From positions 393,001 through 457,000 of the forward strand of contig JAWNZC010000286.1 in the NCBI GenBank assembly GCA_035771165.1: 64,000 bases of DNA, written 5' to 3'. Below are positions 1 to 11,224 of this stretch, piece by piece. The position numbers and the translations under genes are program-made. Position 1 is the first letter of the stretch; each line of letters starts with the position of its first letter. The notes under the pieces are model-generated. The model saw only the letters and a list, made by a program, of their open reading frames with translations, was not told the origin of the DNA and did not search any database. Source of the DNA: Paragorgia papillata (lineage: Eukaryota > Cnidaria > Anthozoa > Scleralcyonacea > Coralliidae).

Positions 1-87
1 GGATATATAAATGAAAAATTATACAAAGCTTTAATTTAAGATTACATACATAATATTTTCTATTATTGTGTCATATAACAATTGCAG

Positions 88-454
88 ATTTCTGGCAAAC
101 ATTTTATTATCTTCGTATATGTTTTAGAACCAAATATGAGTCACAATCCTGGTGAACCATTAGTAAAAGATATTCCATTCCTGACAAGAGCTGATATTTG
201 CAAGGGTTTAAACGTAACAAATGCTTTAGTTCAAGGGGATTATAAAGTACTTGCCGGATTGCTGGAGATGCCCAATGGTGATATTAAAATAATTTCGAAT
301 CCTAATCTGACAAACAATCCGGCTGACGCACTACTGTCATGGTGGGAGACAAAAATTTCTGTAGCAACAGTAGCAAGACTACGTGAATTACTGTTGCATC
401 CAAAAATGAATAGAGAAGATTTGGTCGCAATTTTAGAACAGTCTGGTTCAACAG
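88..454 (+). CDS. Death-domain exon, copy 1
   Basis: An open exon runs from a pyrimidine/AG acceptor (AG at 86-87) to a GT donor at 455 and ends in phase 1. It encodes about 122 residues; an internal ATG at 136-138 could start translation. Residues from about 25 on form a death-domain-like helical bundle: GDYKVLAGLLEMP, then NNPADALLSWWE, then ATVARLRELLLHP and REDLVAILE. It aligns along its length with the exon at 29059-29373, apart from a few extra residues (around NLTNN) in this copy. Death domains mediate homotypic signalling contacts in apoptosis and innate immunity adaptors; the partner cannot be told here. The frame reads on past the donor to a stop at 508-510, which I take as intron. 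Adaptor, kinase-linked and receptor-linked contexts are all possible. Confidence 0.65.
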
Positions 455-589
455 GTATTTTAGTAATTGATAACAGGAAAAGTTGCATGATACCTTTAGT
501 GATTAAATAAATATTGGTGGTATATGATTAATGGTTTTACCAAGAAAAGTTTTGTTTTTAATAGCAAGTCACGACTTGCTGTGATTGTG

Positions 590-1446
590 AGATGATATGT
601 GAGATGAGATAAGATAATGGCGATGCTTGGTGTGTATTCATGATGTATTATATGTGATGCATGACATATTGACATATGATGCATGATGCGTATTCGTGAT
701 GCATGATATGTGATGCATGATGTGTATTCATGATGCACGATATGTGATACATGATGCGTATTCGTGATGCATGATATGTGATGCATGATGCGTATTCATG
801 ATGCATGCATGATATGTGGAGCATGGTGCGCATTCATCATGCACGATTTGTATTATATGTATGATGCGTATTTATGATGTATGATATGTGATGCATTATG
901 CGTATTCACGATGCATGATATGTGATGCATGATGCGTATTCTTGATGCATGGTATGTGATGCATGATGCGCATTCATCATGAACGATTTGTATTTGATGC
1001 GTGATGCGTATTTATGATGCATGATATGTGATACATGACATATTGACATGATGCATGATGCGTATTCATGATGCATGATATGTGATGCATGACATATTGA
1101 CATGATGCATGATGCGTATTCATGATGCATGATATGTGATGCATGGTGTGTATTCATGATGCACGATATGTGATGCATGATGCGTATTCGTGATACATGA
1201 TATGTGATGCATGATGCGTATTCATGATGCATGGTATGTGATGCACGATGCGCATTCATCATGCACGATTTGTATTTAATGCATGATGCGTATTCATGAT
1301 GCATGGTATGTGATGCATGATGCTTATTCATGATGCATGATATGTGATGCATGATGCTTATTCATGATGCATGATATGTGATGCATGATGCGCATTCATC
1401 TTGCACGATTTGTATTTATGATGCATGTTGTGTATTCATGATGCAT
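590..1446. repeat. ATGCATGATATG-type minisatellite
   Basis: About 850 bp of imperfect tandem repeat with a unit near 34 bp, alternating GATGCATGATATGT with GATGCATGATGCGTATTCAT. Some units carry a variant segment, CATTCATCATGCACGATTTG. The long His/Met-rich minus-strand frames here are a by-product of the repeat, not genes. It starts just after the death-domain exon and ends at the TA target of the next MITE. Confidence 0.9.
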
Positions 1447-1448
1447 TA

Positions 1449-1924
1449 CTGCTGGTTGCAGGCGCCGTACATTTGATCGTTGTTTTCTTTGTGTCAACTG
1501 CTACTTAACACGACGCAAGTATGAGTTCAAGTCAAGGTGATTTGTAATACTTGTTGACAATAGCTCCCCTAAAATCAATGGACAAAGCTTTTCCACTCTC
1601 ATATCTCCGTCCGCGTTTGCTAAGTTTCATAATTATTATCTCACAACTTGCTGTCTGGGATCCCGCGTTAAATGTTATTAGTGTTGAATTTCAGTACGGT
1701 TGGAATTAAGCGAAATGTGATTGGTTAATACAAAAATAAACATTAATTCACAACGGACAAAAACTTGATTCGAGCATTAAAATTAACCTTGACTTGACTT
1801 GACTTGACTGAACTCATACTTGACCCGTGTGAACTCATACTTGGCCCGGTGTCAAGTAGGAGTTGACACAATGCAAACAACGATCAAATATTCGGCGCAC
1901 GGCGCGGTCTCCTGCAACCAGCAG
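1449..1924. mobile_element. MITE with about 85-bp inverted repeats and TA duplication
   Basis: Left end CTGCTGGTTGCAGGCGCCGT matches the reverse complement of the right end (TGCAACCAGCAG). Homology continues through TTGATCGTTGTTTTCTTTGT and GTGTCAACT to the repeated GAACTCATACTTG stretch at 1810-1845. TA lies on both sides (1447-1448 and 1925-1926), as in Tc1/mariner-like elements. No transposase is inside, so this is a non-autonomous 476-bp element. The small frame at 1820-2062 is an artefact of the right arm. Confidence 0.8.
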
Positions 1925-1926
1925 TA

Positions 1927-2884
1927 TGTATTTTCAAAGATTTCTAGCAACGAAGTACTACGGCGCTTAAAACATCAGTATTTCGTTGCTAAAAACCTCG
2001 GCAGTTTACCACATTTTCACGTTGCTCATTTCTTAGTTCACTTGGCTTCGGAAATCATCTGACGCACTGTTAAAATGCAGTTAAACCAAAAAAATATTTC
2101 TACCTTTAAAAATATATATTTTACTGTACATTTGTAAATGTTGTGGTCAAATAAGTAACACACAATTTTAGTATATATAGACATTGTTATAAACTAAAAA
2201 CTACGTGAATTCATTTTTTTAGGTAACCCGCCAGCTGTGAATTCACAGTAAATGCCTTATCTGGGAATGAATTTATGGTTCGGCGAATAACTTCTTCAAC
2301 ATTTTCGAGTAAAGGTCAAATGGATTTCGACCATTTTAACTCACAAAAACGCGCACTGAACTTTGTCTGAAAAGCTCATTTATGTCTTTGTTTTAATTGA
2401 TGAATAAAATATTCTTAGTTACATAAAAGTTACATACACTTAACTTTAGGTAATAAAGTGGGTTTTTTTAATAAAACAAAAACGGCACGGCTAAATGCGA
2501 GAGGTAGACGTTAACTATAGTATCAGTCTACAGTCTTTGTCGCTACCGTTAATCAATCATGCATAATATAGTCGACGTCAACATTTTCCGTTGGAAAGAA
2601 GTAAAATTATAATCGTCATAATTTTGTCATTTTAAACAATGGAAGCAAGTACTAATGATCCAGTAAGGGGGTAGTGGCCAGGGTCTGAGAAATGGGCATT
2701 CTCTCTGGGGAGTACGTGCTTTGGCTTTAAAGTTGCGGGGGGTGGGGGGTGTGGGGATGTGTGTGTTGTAATTCAGGATAATCCTGATTTCTGCATGAGA
2801 GTAATTTCTACACGAATTTCAAATGTTATCTTTGCCGATATTACAGCGGCCGTTCACTGATTTGTCTATTATTTAACAATTATT
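1927..2884. other. No gene seen; AT-rich, one G-rich tract
   Basis: I find no coding exon, RNA gene or clear repeat. A G-rich run at about 2737-2757 (GGGGGGTGGGGGG then TGTGGGG) stands out against the AT-rich background. Confidence 0.5.
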
Positions 2885-3108
2885 TTATAATAATTGTTTT
2901 AGTATAAATACACATTTTCATACTTTTAGGGACAGCGTTTTCTTTAAAATTGTTAATTTCCTCTTCTGTCATTGACAAACCGGCTGGCGGCCATTTTGAA
3001 TAAACGCTGTAGGTGATTATCGAGAATTAATCCGAGGTAGCTCGACCAATCATCGCACGGGATTTTCTATAATCACCTGTGTATTTATACTAAAACGAAT
3101 TATATTAT
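2885..3108. mobile_element. Small MITE
   Basis: TAATTGTTTTAGTATAAATA at 2891 is repeated inverted at 3078-3102 with a single indel. A second inner inverted pair (GGTGATTATCGAGAA near 3012 and TTCTATAATCACC near 3065) makes the element fold back. About 220 bp, non-coding. Confidence 0.6.
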
Positions 3109-3179
3109 GTCTCTGTAGAATTAAGACAACCTACACAGTATTTACGTATCAGTACATCTGATGACTATTACCCTTTATT

Positions 3180-3400
3180 GGCGAGGTTTCTGGGAGCTCT
3201 TCTCTTGACGAGTAAAATCGTCTGGCGTTAGCCAGAGTAAAATCAGTAAGTTGCAAGAAAACAAACTGTGGCCAGTAAAGGACTAAAGGACATAGTTTTT
3301 AACTCTTTATCGGCCAGGTTCCCGGTAGCTCTTTTCTAGCCAGAGTAAAATTAATAAGTTGCTAAAAGGCAACTGTGGCCAGTAAAACGTTAATGTATAA
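3180..3400. repeat. Dispersed repeat carrying GTTAGCCAGAGTAAAAT, two tandem copies
   Basis: Two copies of the block GGTTTCTGGGAGCTCTTCTC ... GCCAGAGTAAAAT ... AAGTTG ... AACTGTGGCCAGTAAA lie in tandem at about 3184-3282 and 3311-3390. The same block recurs at 42585-42710, and short pieces at 48797, 50510 and 50868. No coding signal. Confidence 0.75.
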
Positions 3401-3824
3401 ACACAACGGTAACTAAAAAATGACGTTCAATACCCTTATCCCATGCAGTAGCTTTTGAAGGGAAGGGAGGGGTGGCGGAAGGAAAGCTTAGGAAGATCGT
3501 CTGTTTGGTCAACTTGGGTTAGAACCTCACCTCCATTCTTGAATAAGTTCTGAGAATTTGAACTTAGCTTATGATTGGGTAATTATTAAAACCATTATTA
3601 AAACTGGTATATAATTATTAAAAACGTCTCAAACCGTTTTTAGGTGAATCCCATTCTATGCGCTACGGCGTTAAACTGCCAGACATTATATTTTGACAAT
3701 TGGCCAGCTATACCTAGTCAGCGGCAGCATCACGAAATATTACGACAATGTTATTGGACAACTTTTAAAGTGTCTATGAGTTAAAATATATAAAATCTCG
3801 TGAAGAAGTAGTCTTGCAATTATA
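3401..3824. other. No feature seen
   Basis: Non-coding AT-rich sequence with no recognisable exon, RNA or repeat. Confidence 0.4.
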
Positions 3825-4114
3825 CTGCAGACTGGCGTTTATAACTTTTTCATATTTTACTTCGTTCTTGAAATATTAAGATTTGTTTGTTATAGAATTT
3901 AACCTTTTGATGTCACACGTACATAATGACTTATTGGAAATATGGATATATATGTGGAATTCTCGAAGAAAATCACATGAAACATTGTATACTTATAGTG
4001 ATGTGTGAGACACACACATATACAGGATTTGTTTCACGTGATTTTGCGTGATAATTTCAAACAGTGACGTCACATGTGCATAATGACTTATTGAAAAACA
4101 TATATTTTTGTAGT

Positions 4115-4180
4115 CTGAGAAAACAGATGTTCTTTCTTTCGCCCAAGTGCCCCAAGGAGAAAGAACATCTGTTTTCTCAG
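4115..4180. repeat. Hairpin, 23-bp arms
   Basis: CTGAGAAAACAGATGTTCTT at 4115 is repeated inverted at 4158-4180 around a 20-bp loop. It sits at the tip of the surrounding foldback element. Confidence 0.8.
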
Positions 4181-4383
4181 GGACTGTTTACATGAGCCGG
4201 ACTAGCCCAGTTAACTTAGCTCACGCGATTGATTAGGATCTCACTGTGGTTTTGAAACTCGCATAGTTTAGATGTAAACAAATCTTAACGTTAATTCAAA
4301 TCTCCTTTTGCGGCAGAGGAAAAAAATTCGTGATATGAGTCAGCCCCGGTTAGCCGGGCTTGCCCAGCTCATGTAAACAGCCC
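4181..4383. mobile_element. MITE, GGACTGTTTACATGAG ends
   Basis: GGACTGTTTACATGAGCCGG at 4181 pairs with CTCATGTAAACAGCCC at the right end. CTCAG lies on both sides (4176-4180 and 4384-4388) and may be a target duplication. The core is non-coding. Confidence 0.65.
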
Positions 4384-4520
4384 CTCAGGCTACAACAATA
4401 TATAATATTCTTCAGTAAATCATTATGCACATGTGACGTCAAGGGGCTAAATTTACATGTGACACAATTCTCAAAATCTCAAGAACGAAGCAAAGAAACG
4501 AAAAACTGCAAAAGGTGTTT

Positions 4521-5404
4521 CTTTGTCATTTAAAGAGTTTTTTTCAAATAAACTTTATTTTTGCTTTATAGGCACTTTAAGCGGTGAAACCTACCTTACC
4601 GTAAATGATCGAATTAGCGCCCAAGCTTCAAATTTGCGCCTGCTATCGAATTATCGCTCCCTCAGTCCCTCTTATACCCCACTTTTTGTTAATAAGCGCC
4701 CACTCTGAAATACCCCTCGCCCCTACTCCACCCCATATATAACAGTCCTCAAAAAACACGCACATACTGTCTCATTAACCCTAGCGGATACCGGTAACTT
4801 TATTGTGGAAAATGACCATATCAGTATAAATTAATATAATTTAATCTCAATCAATATCAATTCGAAAATTTACGGTATATAAATAGCTTTTCTATTACTT
4901 CTAATATAGCCGATTATAATTGGCTATAATATAAGTGATCAATAATGCACATGCATTGTCAATACTAAATTCGTTCCCATGCATGCTCGTTTTTGAGTAA
5001 CGTTAGGGTCTTTTTTGGGCTTAGTTATTTAACCCAACCAAAAACCTCACGAGATTGGTAGGTGCTGAGCCATTTTAGGCCCGGCTTATATTATTTAGCA
5101 ATAAGGACCTCAAGATGCTGGAATGACAACAGCAGCTGGGAAGAAACATAATTATCTCTCACATACTGCGGCATATTGCAGTTGAAATTATCTGCAACGC
5201 AATCAAACAGACTTTCATCATTTCACATGATCGTGCCGTTAAAGTTGTGTCAATGGGTCCTAATACCGTTGTTGACCTCCCTTCAGTTATTAACTGTAAC
5301 AGAAAACGTGCATGTAAAGTCCGTAAATGCCTCGATATTTTATCATTTTGCAACATGACAAAGGTACAAGAAATAATGATTGTCTTCTAAGGCTTCCTAA
5401 CATT
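4521..5404. other. No gene seen
   Basis: Non-coding sequence with a few short frames that lack coding character. No repeat recognised. Confidence 0.4.
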
Positions 5405-5720
5405 ATTTAAAAGGGAATATGCTAGAAAGTCTTTCCGTTTCATGGCAGTAAAAGGTGACAACGAACTGCCAACTGCTCTAGGCAAATCTGATAACCATGA
5501 GACTTTTGAAAAACTTCTAGACGAACATCTACATTAAGTCGTTTTTTGACTTTTGTAATTTAACTTTATTTTCTATACTGTCACTATACTACCTTATGCT
5601 GTATGTATTTATATTTATAATTCTAGGTATATTTGACAGGACACACGTTGACAACAGCAACTTTCATTGCTGAAGTGTTTATATCCTGTATAATAATTCG
5701 TTTAAAAATAAAAAAATTTG
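5405..5720 (+). pseudogene. LINE 3' remnant (reverse transcriptase C-terminus and UTR)
   Basis: A short frame from about 5409 reads KREYARKSFRFMAVKGDNEL then PTALGKSDNHETFEKLLDEH before a stop at 5535-5537. This is the extreme C-terminal pattern of CR1/L2-like LINE ORF2 proteins (RSFRF..., NELP, ETF/FK..L). An AT-rich tail ending near AAAATAAAAAAATTTG follows. 5' truncated and certainly inactive. Assignment rests on the motif only. Confidence 0.45.
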
Positions 5721-5958
5721 AAGAGGTCACGATTGACTAAAACTACAATATTGTATTGGGGACTACAGTCTGTTATGCGCATGTTCTTTTATTTGATGGT
5801 TGAGGACTCCGCCGAAAATTCGATATGCTTGTTTTCACTCTACGCGGCCAATGGTTGATGTTGTTCTTGTTTGTAAACAAGATGGCCAAATAGTCAGATA
5901 GAAATATAGAACTCCTCGTCAAGCACTGGTAGTATAGCAAGAAACAATGTTGTGCGCG

Positions 5959-6060
5959 GTGAGGGTGCTAATCTCGGCATGCGTGGACACCATTTACACG
6001 CGAAATTACACGCGAGATGAAAACCTGAAAGTAATTCTGAAACCTGTTTATATATATATA
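5959..6060. repeat. Dispersed repeat, GTGAGGGTGCTAATCTCG family, copy 1
   Basis: GTGAGGGTGCTAATCTCG followed by CATGCGTG, TTTACACGCG and a (TA)n end recurs at 42845-42945 in the same orientation with the same TA-rich terminus. Confidence 0.65.
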
Positions 6061-6107
6061 TAATTAAGATTTAGTGTTGTGTCGCTACTCCGAGTTTCAC
6101 TTTAAAT

Positions 6108-6109
6108 AT

Positions 6110-6183
<74 letters not shown>

Positions 6184-6195
6184 ATATATATATAA
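6108..6195. repeat. (TA)n microsatellite
   Basis: About 85 bp of nearly pure TA dinucleotide with one break near 6171. The Tyr/Ile-alternating frames across it are artefacts. Confidence 0.95.
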
Positions 6196-7750
6196 TATCA
6201 AAACTGTAACAGATATAAACTTTTATCAAAATATTATCAAAAATCAAAGGCGTAAAAAAGGCGAAAAGCGGACTAGTCGGTCGTCCCCCAAGTTGTTGGA
6301 ATAACTTCCAACACGCCCCAGTACTGCTAATAATGATTGTAGTGTCTGTATTGACGTCAATCTTAAGCAACATTTTTTATCTTTTGGCGAGTTACTGTCG
6401 TCCTAACTAGACATAAAAATGCTCTCTAAGTGGCGTTGTATAAAGTATGCGGACGGTATTGAAGTAACTGGCAGTGGCGTAACGTTCATTAGGTAGGGGT
6501 AGATCGAAAACTAGGAGCTCCCGATACCTCTGTTATACGTCACTGCTCATAGGACTAAAAAATATGATTCATTCTCTTTGTTTTGCAAAAAGAATTATTT
6601 TGTTTGAAGGCCGTTGTCGTTGAGTTGCTGACGTAGCCTAAAGTGTTTATGAAGTGAATAACTTGTTGGAATTTTTTTGTTTTCGTGAACAGCGAAGCAT
6701 ATATGGTATAGGAACACTCAATGAAAATTTCAAGGGAATTAATTTGGTGTATATTATTCGCGCTATTGGTTCTCAAAATTTGTCTTGGTTAGTTTGTTTG
6801 TTTTTGGAGTAAATATGGGTTATTGGTGACAATGCCTTATAATGTATACGCAAATGGACCATTGATGCTGAAAATCCATTGTTCTTATGCATAGTTGTTA
6901 TTATTTGCGTACGCCATCAAAACCGAAACAAGTTAGAAGTAGAACATTTTTAGGTATTATTATTATTGATGAATGTTTGACATTGAATGGTCACTATGAT
7001 TTAATACTAGAAGTTACTATTGCAACTGAAGTGCTGCCTCAAATGGGACAAAAACCTTTAGCCTATACCACAGGCAACTCTATGCAGTCACCCAAGGTTG
7101 CCCACTCCACCCAAGTTTGCCCACTCCAAGTTTGGACCCTCTCCATCCAAGTTTTTTTCACCTCTTCACCATAAGAAACCACAGAGTTGCCTGCGAAGGA
7201 TGCTGGAAAGCCAAAAAATGTAATATTAATTACAATAGACAGAGTATTTACACATTTCATCTAAATTTTTTAATCAAAATGAAAACTACAAGTTACTAGC
7301 TATAACTTATCGCTTGACATGATATGGCAAGGGTTTTGACAGGGTATACACACAATTAATATACAAATATTAAATAATCGTACCTCTTGCCTCTGCAATT
7401 TATCAGAGCAAATCCTTCTGGCGTATGTCATGTAAGCTGTAGGAAGAAACTTCCTACGTCACAAAACGTCATAAAATGGTCAACAGATAAATAAACTCTC
7501 AAAGACTATACATAACTCGGCAAAGAGGTCTGGAGATGAGACACAGAAACCCATGTCAAGATTACTTGATTTAAATCAACTGGGTGATTGCCAAAATGCG
7601 ACATTTTACAAATTTGAATTCTCTTAAACGAATTTATTATATACATTGGTCTATCCATATCCAATCTACGTTAATTTAACTGGTAATACATACAAAAAAA
7701 ACACGAATTCGTGGTAAATTAATGAATATTGAAAAAAAACGGTACGCCTA
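6196..7750. other. No gene seen
   Basis: About 1.5 kb without a supportable exon. A short direct repeat lies at 7090-7150 (CCCACTCCACCCAAGTTT, CCCACTCCAAGTTT, CTCCATCCAAGTTT). Confidence 0.4.
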
Positions 7751-8140
7751 ATGACATTTAGGTCTTATTTGGAACAAAGTGAACGGGTTTTTAGAGACTT
7801 ACAAATATTGGACATTTATAAAATTAAGAATTATCTAACTAGTTTATTTATGTTTCGATACCATTATGTCAAAAATTTACCAGACGTTTTCACAAATTAT
7901 TTTGTAACAAATGATCAAATTCATCAACATACAAGAAATGCAGCACAACTTCATAAGTCTTATAAAAGAACGAATTATGTAAAACATACTCTTTCTAACA
8001 AAGGAGTCGATATTTAGAATGGTCTGGAACCTAACTTACAAAATATAAAATCCTATAACATCTTTAAAATGCAAACTGAAAACATTTCTTACAAATACAA
8101 CATAATTAATCAACTGCTGAACTGCACAATGTAATATACG
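7751..8140 (+). pseudogene. LINE ORF2 C-terminal remnant
   Basis: The frame reads YHYVKNLPDVFTNYFVTNDQ, IHQHTRNAAQLHKSYKRTNY and KHTLSNKGVDI, then a stop where LINE homologues have a tryptophan, then NGLEPNLQNIKSYNIFKMQT. The succession (H.TRNA..L...Y.RTNY....L...G..IWN.L....K...F) is the C-terminal tail of CR1/L2-type non-LTR reverse transcriptases. 5' truncated, with an in-frame stop, so a dead fragment. Confidence 0.55.
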
Positions 8141-8706
8141 ACACAGTTTTCTTATAAATAGTTTTGTTTGGTCAACTAAGTCTGGCAATGTAATATGCTC
8201 GCTTTAAACTGCAACTTGCATTGCCAGATTTCAGTACAGTAGGTCATTATGTATAATATACAGTATATGTTTCTTAATCTTCTTTAGCTTCCTTTTCTCA
8301 CTTCTCTATCAATTGTAAATATAGATAAATTTCCATTACTTTTCTCTTCTTTTAAAAAATAATTTTAGCATGACTGTAACTAGAAAGTATAGATATAAAT
8401 AATTTTTTAATAATAATTTTTTATAATAATTTAAAATATATATTAATAAAACATATTGTTTAATAATAACATTAATAAAACATTGTTTAACTAGGGGTCT
8501 TAATTGAAAGTCTGTACAGATTAGCAGTATGCCCCTATATAACCCTATACAATACTAAAAAACAAAAAACATGTAAAATAAATAAATATCATAATTATAT
8601 ATGGACAAATACAATAAAAAGAGAATATGAAACTGTCTCGTCCTGACAAGCCTTCGTTCATAACGTATAAAGAATCGTATTTAATTGATTTACGTTTTAG
8701 TAAATA
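8141..8706. other. No gene seen
   Basis: AT-rich non-coding stretch up to the left end of the large foldback element. Confidence 0.4.
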
Positions 8707-10772
8707 TAGGCAGGGAATTTTTCTGACCCATCGGCCGCACTGCCGGCATAACCCTTGTTTTCTCACCTGATTATGAAAATATAGGTTGTAACAAGCAATT
8801 TAAGCCCTTACGCCTTTTTTTTTAATTTTCTAAAGTCACGTGATCGATGACGCGATCTAAATACATTAAACATTTATAAAAATAGCTATAACTTCTTCAA
8901 TATTTGTCCGATTTTCATATATAAACTATATTTGAGCTCGCCATGACGAGAGCTTTCTATTGATATATGGCACCGACTGATTTTGCTGATGTCAGCATTT
9001 TTGTCGATGACGTCATCAAGTTCAACATGGCGGATAATGTGAGGTGCCAAAGGATTTGATCACTATTTCTTGATCTAATTTGATGAATTTGTATTTGCTA
9101 TATACACAAGCTTCATTTCTTAGTCGTATTATCACATGAAAGGGTTATGTTTGCCAGGAGTGACGTCATCACCCTGTTCAATTACGTAACAAAACCGCGG
9201 TGTATCGTACGTAAGGTTAAGTCTCATGGCATCCAAACAACCTTAAGAATCACCAGAAAGAGTAAAGTCTTACTGCAACCCAAGTGTAAGCTAAATGCAC
9301 CAAGCGCGGCGAGACGGCGTTTAACCTGGTAACACTACAGCGGACAAATTGTCAATGCTCATTTCCGTCTATTTCCGTCTAGCTTTCTTTTCACGTCTCC
9401 TGGATTTACCTCAATCCACTGGTGCTGGAACTTCTTGAGTCAACTGGTAGGAACTTGTATCTTAACAAGTCGTCTTCTCTTTAGTATTGTTATCTGTATA
9501 ATGTATATGCATATTTACTGCTTTTAGAATTTTGTAAGTTGTTGCAATTTTTTACAACATTTTTGTGAGATTTTCTAATACTATTCGACTCTGTCATTGT
9601 TGTTTCACTTGTATGAACTGCTGTTTGATTGAAAAATTTACTTACGAATAGTGATCACTGTATAGTTTTTCATTGAAATTATGCAATAAAATACAAACCT
9701 GTTAAAAACTGTGTTATCATGGATAGTATAGGGAAGTTATTTTCATCTTTCATGTGCCCCTGGCGACCTCACAAGAGTTTTATATAACTCGACAAAAACA
9801 AGGAAATTGCGTTTTACAGCTTTTACAGAATATAAAACTCAGCATGCAGTGCCGGGTTAACCATTCCAAGGCCGGGGGCAAAAATATTTTAGGGCCGGTC
9901 ACAAAATGAGAGCCATCCCCAGAGTACGGTGAACTGAACTAAAAGCGTAGGTTGATCGGATCATCGGAGGTTCGTACTTAGGCTGCCTCCGGCGCCACTC
10001 CCTTCCAGTGCTCCCCTCCCGCTTTCAAACAGAAGGGGGCCCATGGCTGAGATCTGATAGCATGGGATTTTCTCAGGCTAGTTTGGACTTTCAAAGAGAA
10101 ACTATATAATTTTGTTATTCACTCATTTTTTTGAGCCGGTCAGAATCTGGGGCCGGGGTCAAATGGCCCCTTTGCCCCATAGGTAATCCCCCACAATTAA
10201 AAATAATTTATATGAAGAGTTTCGCCTGCGTATTAATCTAATTAACTTTGTTGCATTTATAAACTTGTAAACAACCGGTGTGAAGTATGCGCCACATTCG
10301 GCCTTCGATTGAAACGAAGGCCGAATGTTGTGCATACCTCACAGTAGTAATTTTGTTGCGTTCCCCGTTATAGGTTAATGTAATCATTATAATCGTTGTT
10401 GCAATTTGATTGCGATTATTCCAACGTAACCGTTTGAATTTCAGACGCCTGCCATTATGTCAACATCAGGTTTAGAACCAATTTTTACTCCCACAAGGTA
10501 CAAAAACAAGGCTACAGTGCTTGATTTGCGCAAAGGAATTAAAAAAATCAGATGTTGGGAACACCTTAACAGCAATTGGTTGGACTAAATTTAAAGAAAA
10601 CGCAACAAAGTGGAGTAACATTAATATCCCTCTTATATAGAGCCATTTCATAGATTCGCCGAAGTATCTAGTAGCGTTTGTGACCATGACGAACCTTTTG
10701 GTAAAGTGCACAAGAGTTTCCGAGTAAACTTTGAATGATCGCTTCAGAGAGAGAAATTGAAGGCTCCTGTAC
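8707..10772. repeat. Left arm of foldback element
   Basis: Reverse complement of 11194-12595 + 20105-20170 + 21373-21699 at high identity. Examples are GGCACCGACTGATTTTGCTG at about 8970 against its complement near 21430, and AGGAGACGTGAAAAGAAAGC at 12481 against its complement near 9390. This arm retains 174 bp (9039-9212) that the other arm lacks. It also holds a single uninterrupted copy of CCCAAGTGT (9279-9287), the complement of the 9-mer duplicated around the DNA transposon. Confidence 0.85.
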
Positions 10773-11224
10773 GCTTGACAATGAAGAAACAACCACTTCA
10801 TCCCCTAGTCCTGGAAAGAGGATAACAAGGAATCGCCACGAAAGAAGCTACAAAAAAGGAAAATGCTTTATCTGCTTTGAGGAAAAAGAATTTGGCCAAT
10901 CTAAAGGATATAATCAAGGAGGACTCGGCAGATGCTCAGATAGTAATGCCGCTGAAAGAATTATAATTATAGAGAAAAACAACATATCTTGTAGAAAAAT
11001 CAAGTCGGTTTTACGAAGCCTCACGTAGAATAGATTAACTTTTGAGCAGCGCATATCAAGAAATCTTTGCCGTATATTTATATTATCATCAAGCCTGTTA
11101 CTTGAACTTTGCTCACTCAGTTATTTCAGAGGCAAGTTCAGCTCAAGATGAAGTGGATACTAGAGAAAAACATACCCTACGGAAAAAAACATATCCTACC
11201 GGAGCCTTCAACTTCTCTCTCTGA
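10457..11224 (+). pseudogene. Degenerate transposon protein remnant (zinc-binding N-terminal type)
   Basis: From the ATG at 10457 the sequence reads MSTSGLEPIFTPTRYKNKAT and continues about 43 codons to a stop at 10586. In shifted frames it goes on: EVSSSVCDHDEPFGKVHKSF, then KCFICFEEKEFGQSK, then AVYLYYHQACYLNFAHS (11042-11130). The C-x2-C pair followed by a YHxxCYxNF motif resembles cysteine/histidine N-terminal modules of cnidarian transposon proteins. Several frameshifts and stops make it a pseudogene. Its first part (to about 10772) is repeated inverted in the right arm, so the arms themselves carry coding sequence. Which transposase it belonged to is not clear. Confidence 0.45.

Larger units (their letters stand above)
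3825..4520. mobile_element. Foldback MITE with nested insertions
   Basis: Outer arms 3833-4110 and 4389-4516 are diverged inverted copies. They share TTCGTTCTTGA and GACGTCACATGTGCATAATG with its complement CATTATGCACATGTGACGTC. Between them sit a hairpin (4115-4180) and a second MITE (4181-4383), so this is at least two insertion events. No coding capacity. Confidence 0.65.

Noticed and set aside
648..1352. His/Met/Ser-rich minus-strand frames
   Set aside because: Translation of the ATGCATGATATG minisatellite; periodic and without coding features.
600..1440. Possible CRISPR-like array
   Set aside because: There are no unique spacers between repeats, unit length varies, and the setting is eukaryotic; it is a minisatellite.
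6071..6373. Tyr-Ile repeat proteins on both strands
   Set aside because: Translation of the (TA)n microsatellite.
9147..9332. Small + strand frame in the left foldback arm
   Set aside because: It lies wholly in non-coding arm sequence whose inverted copy has no equivalent frame.
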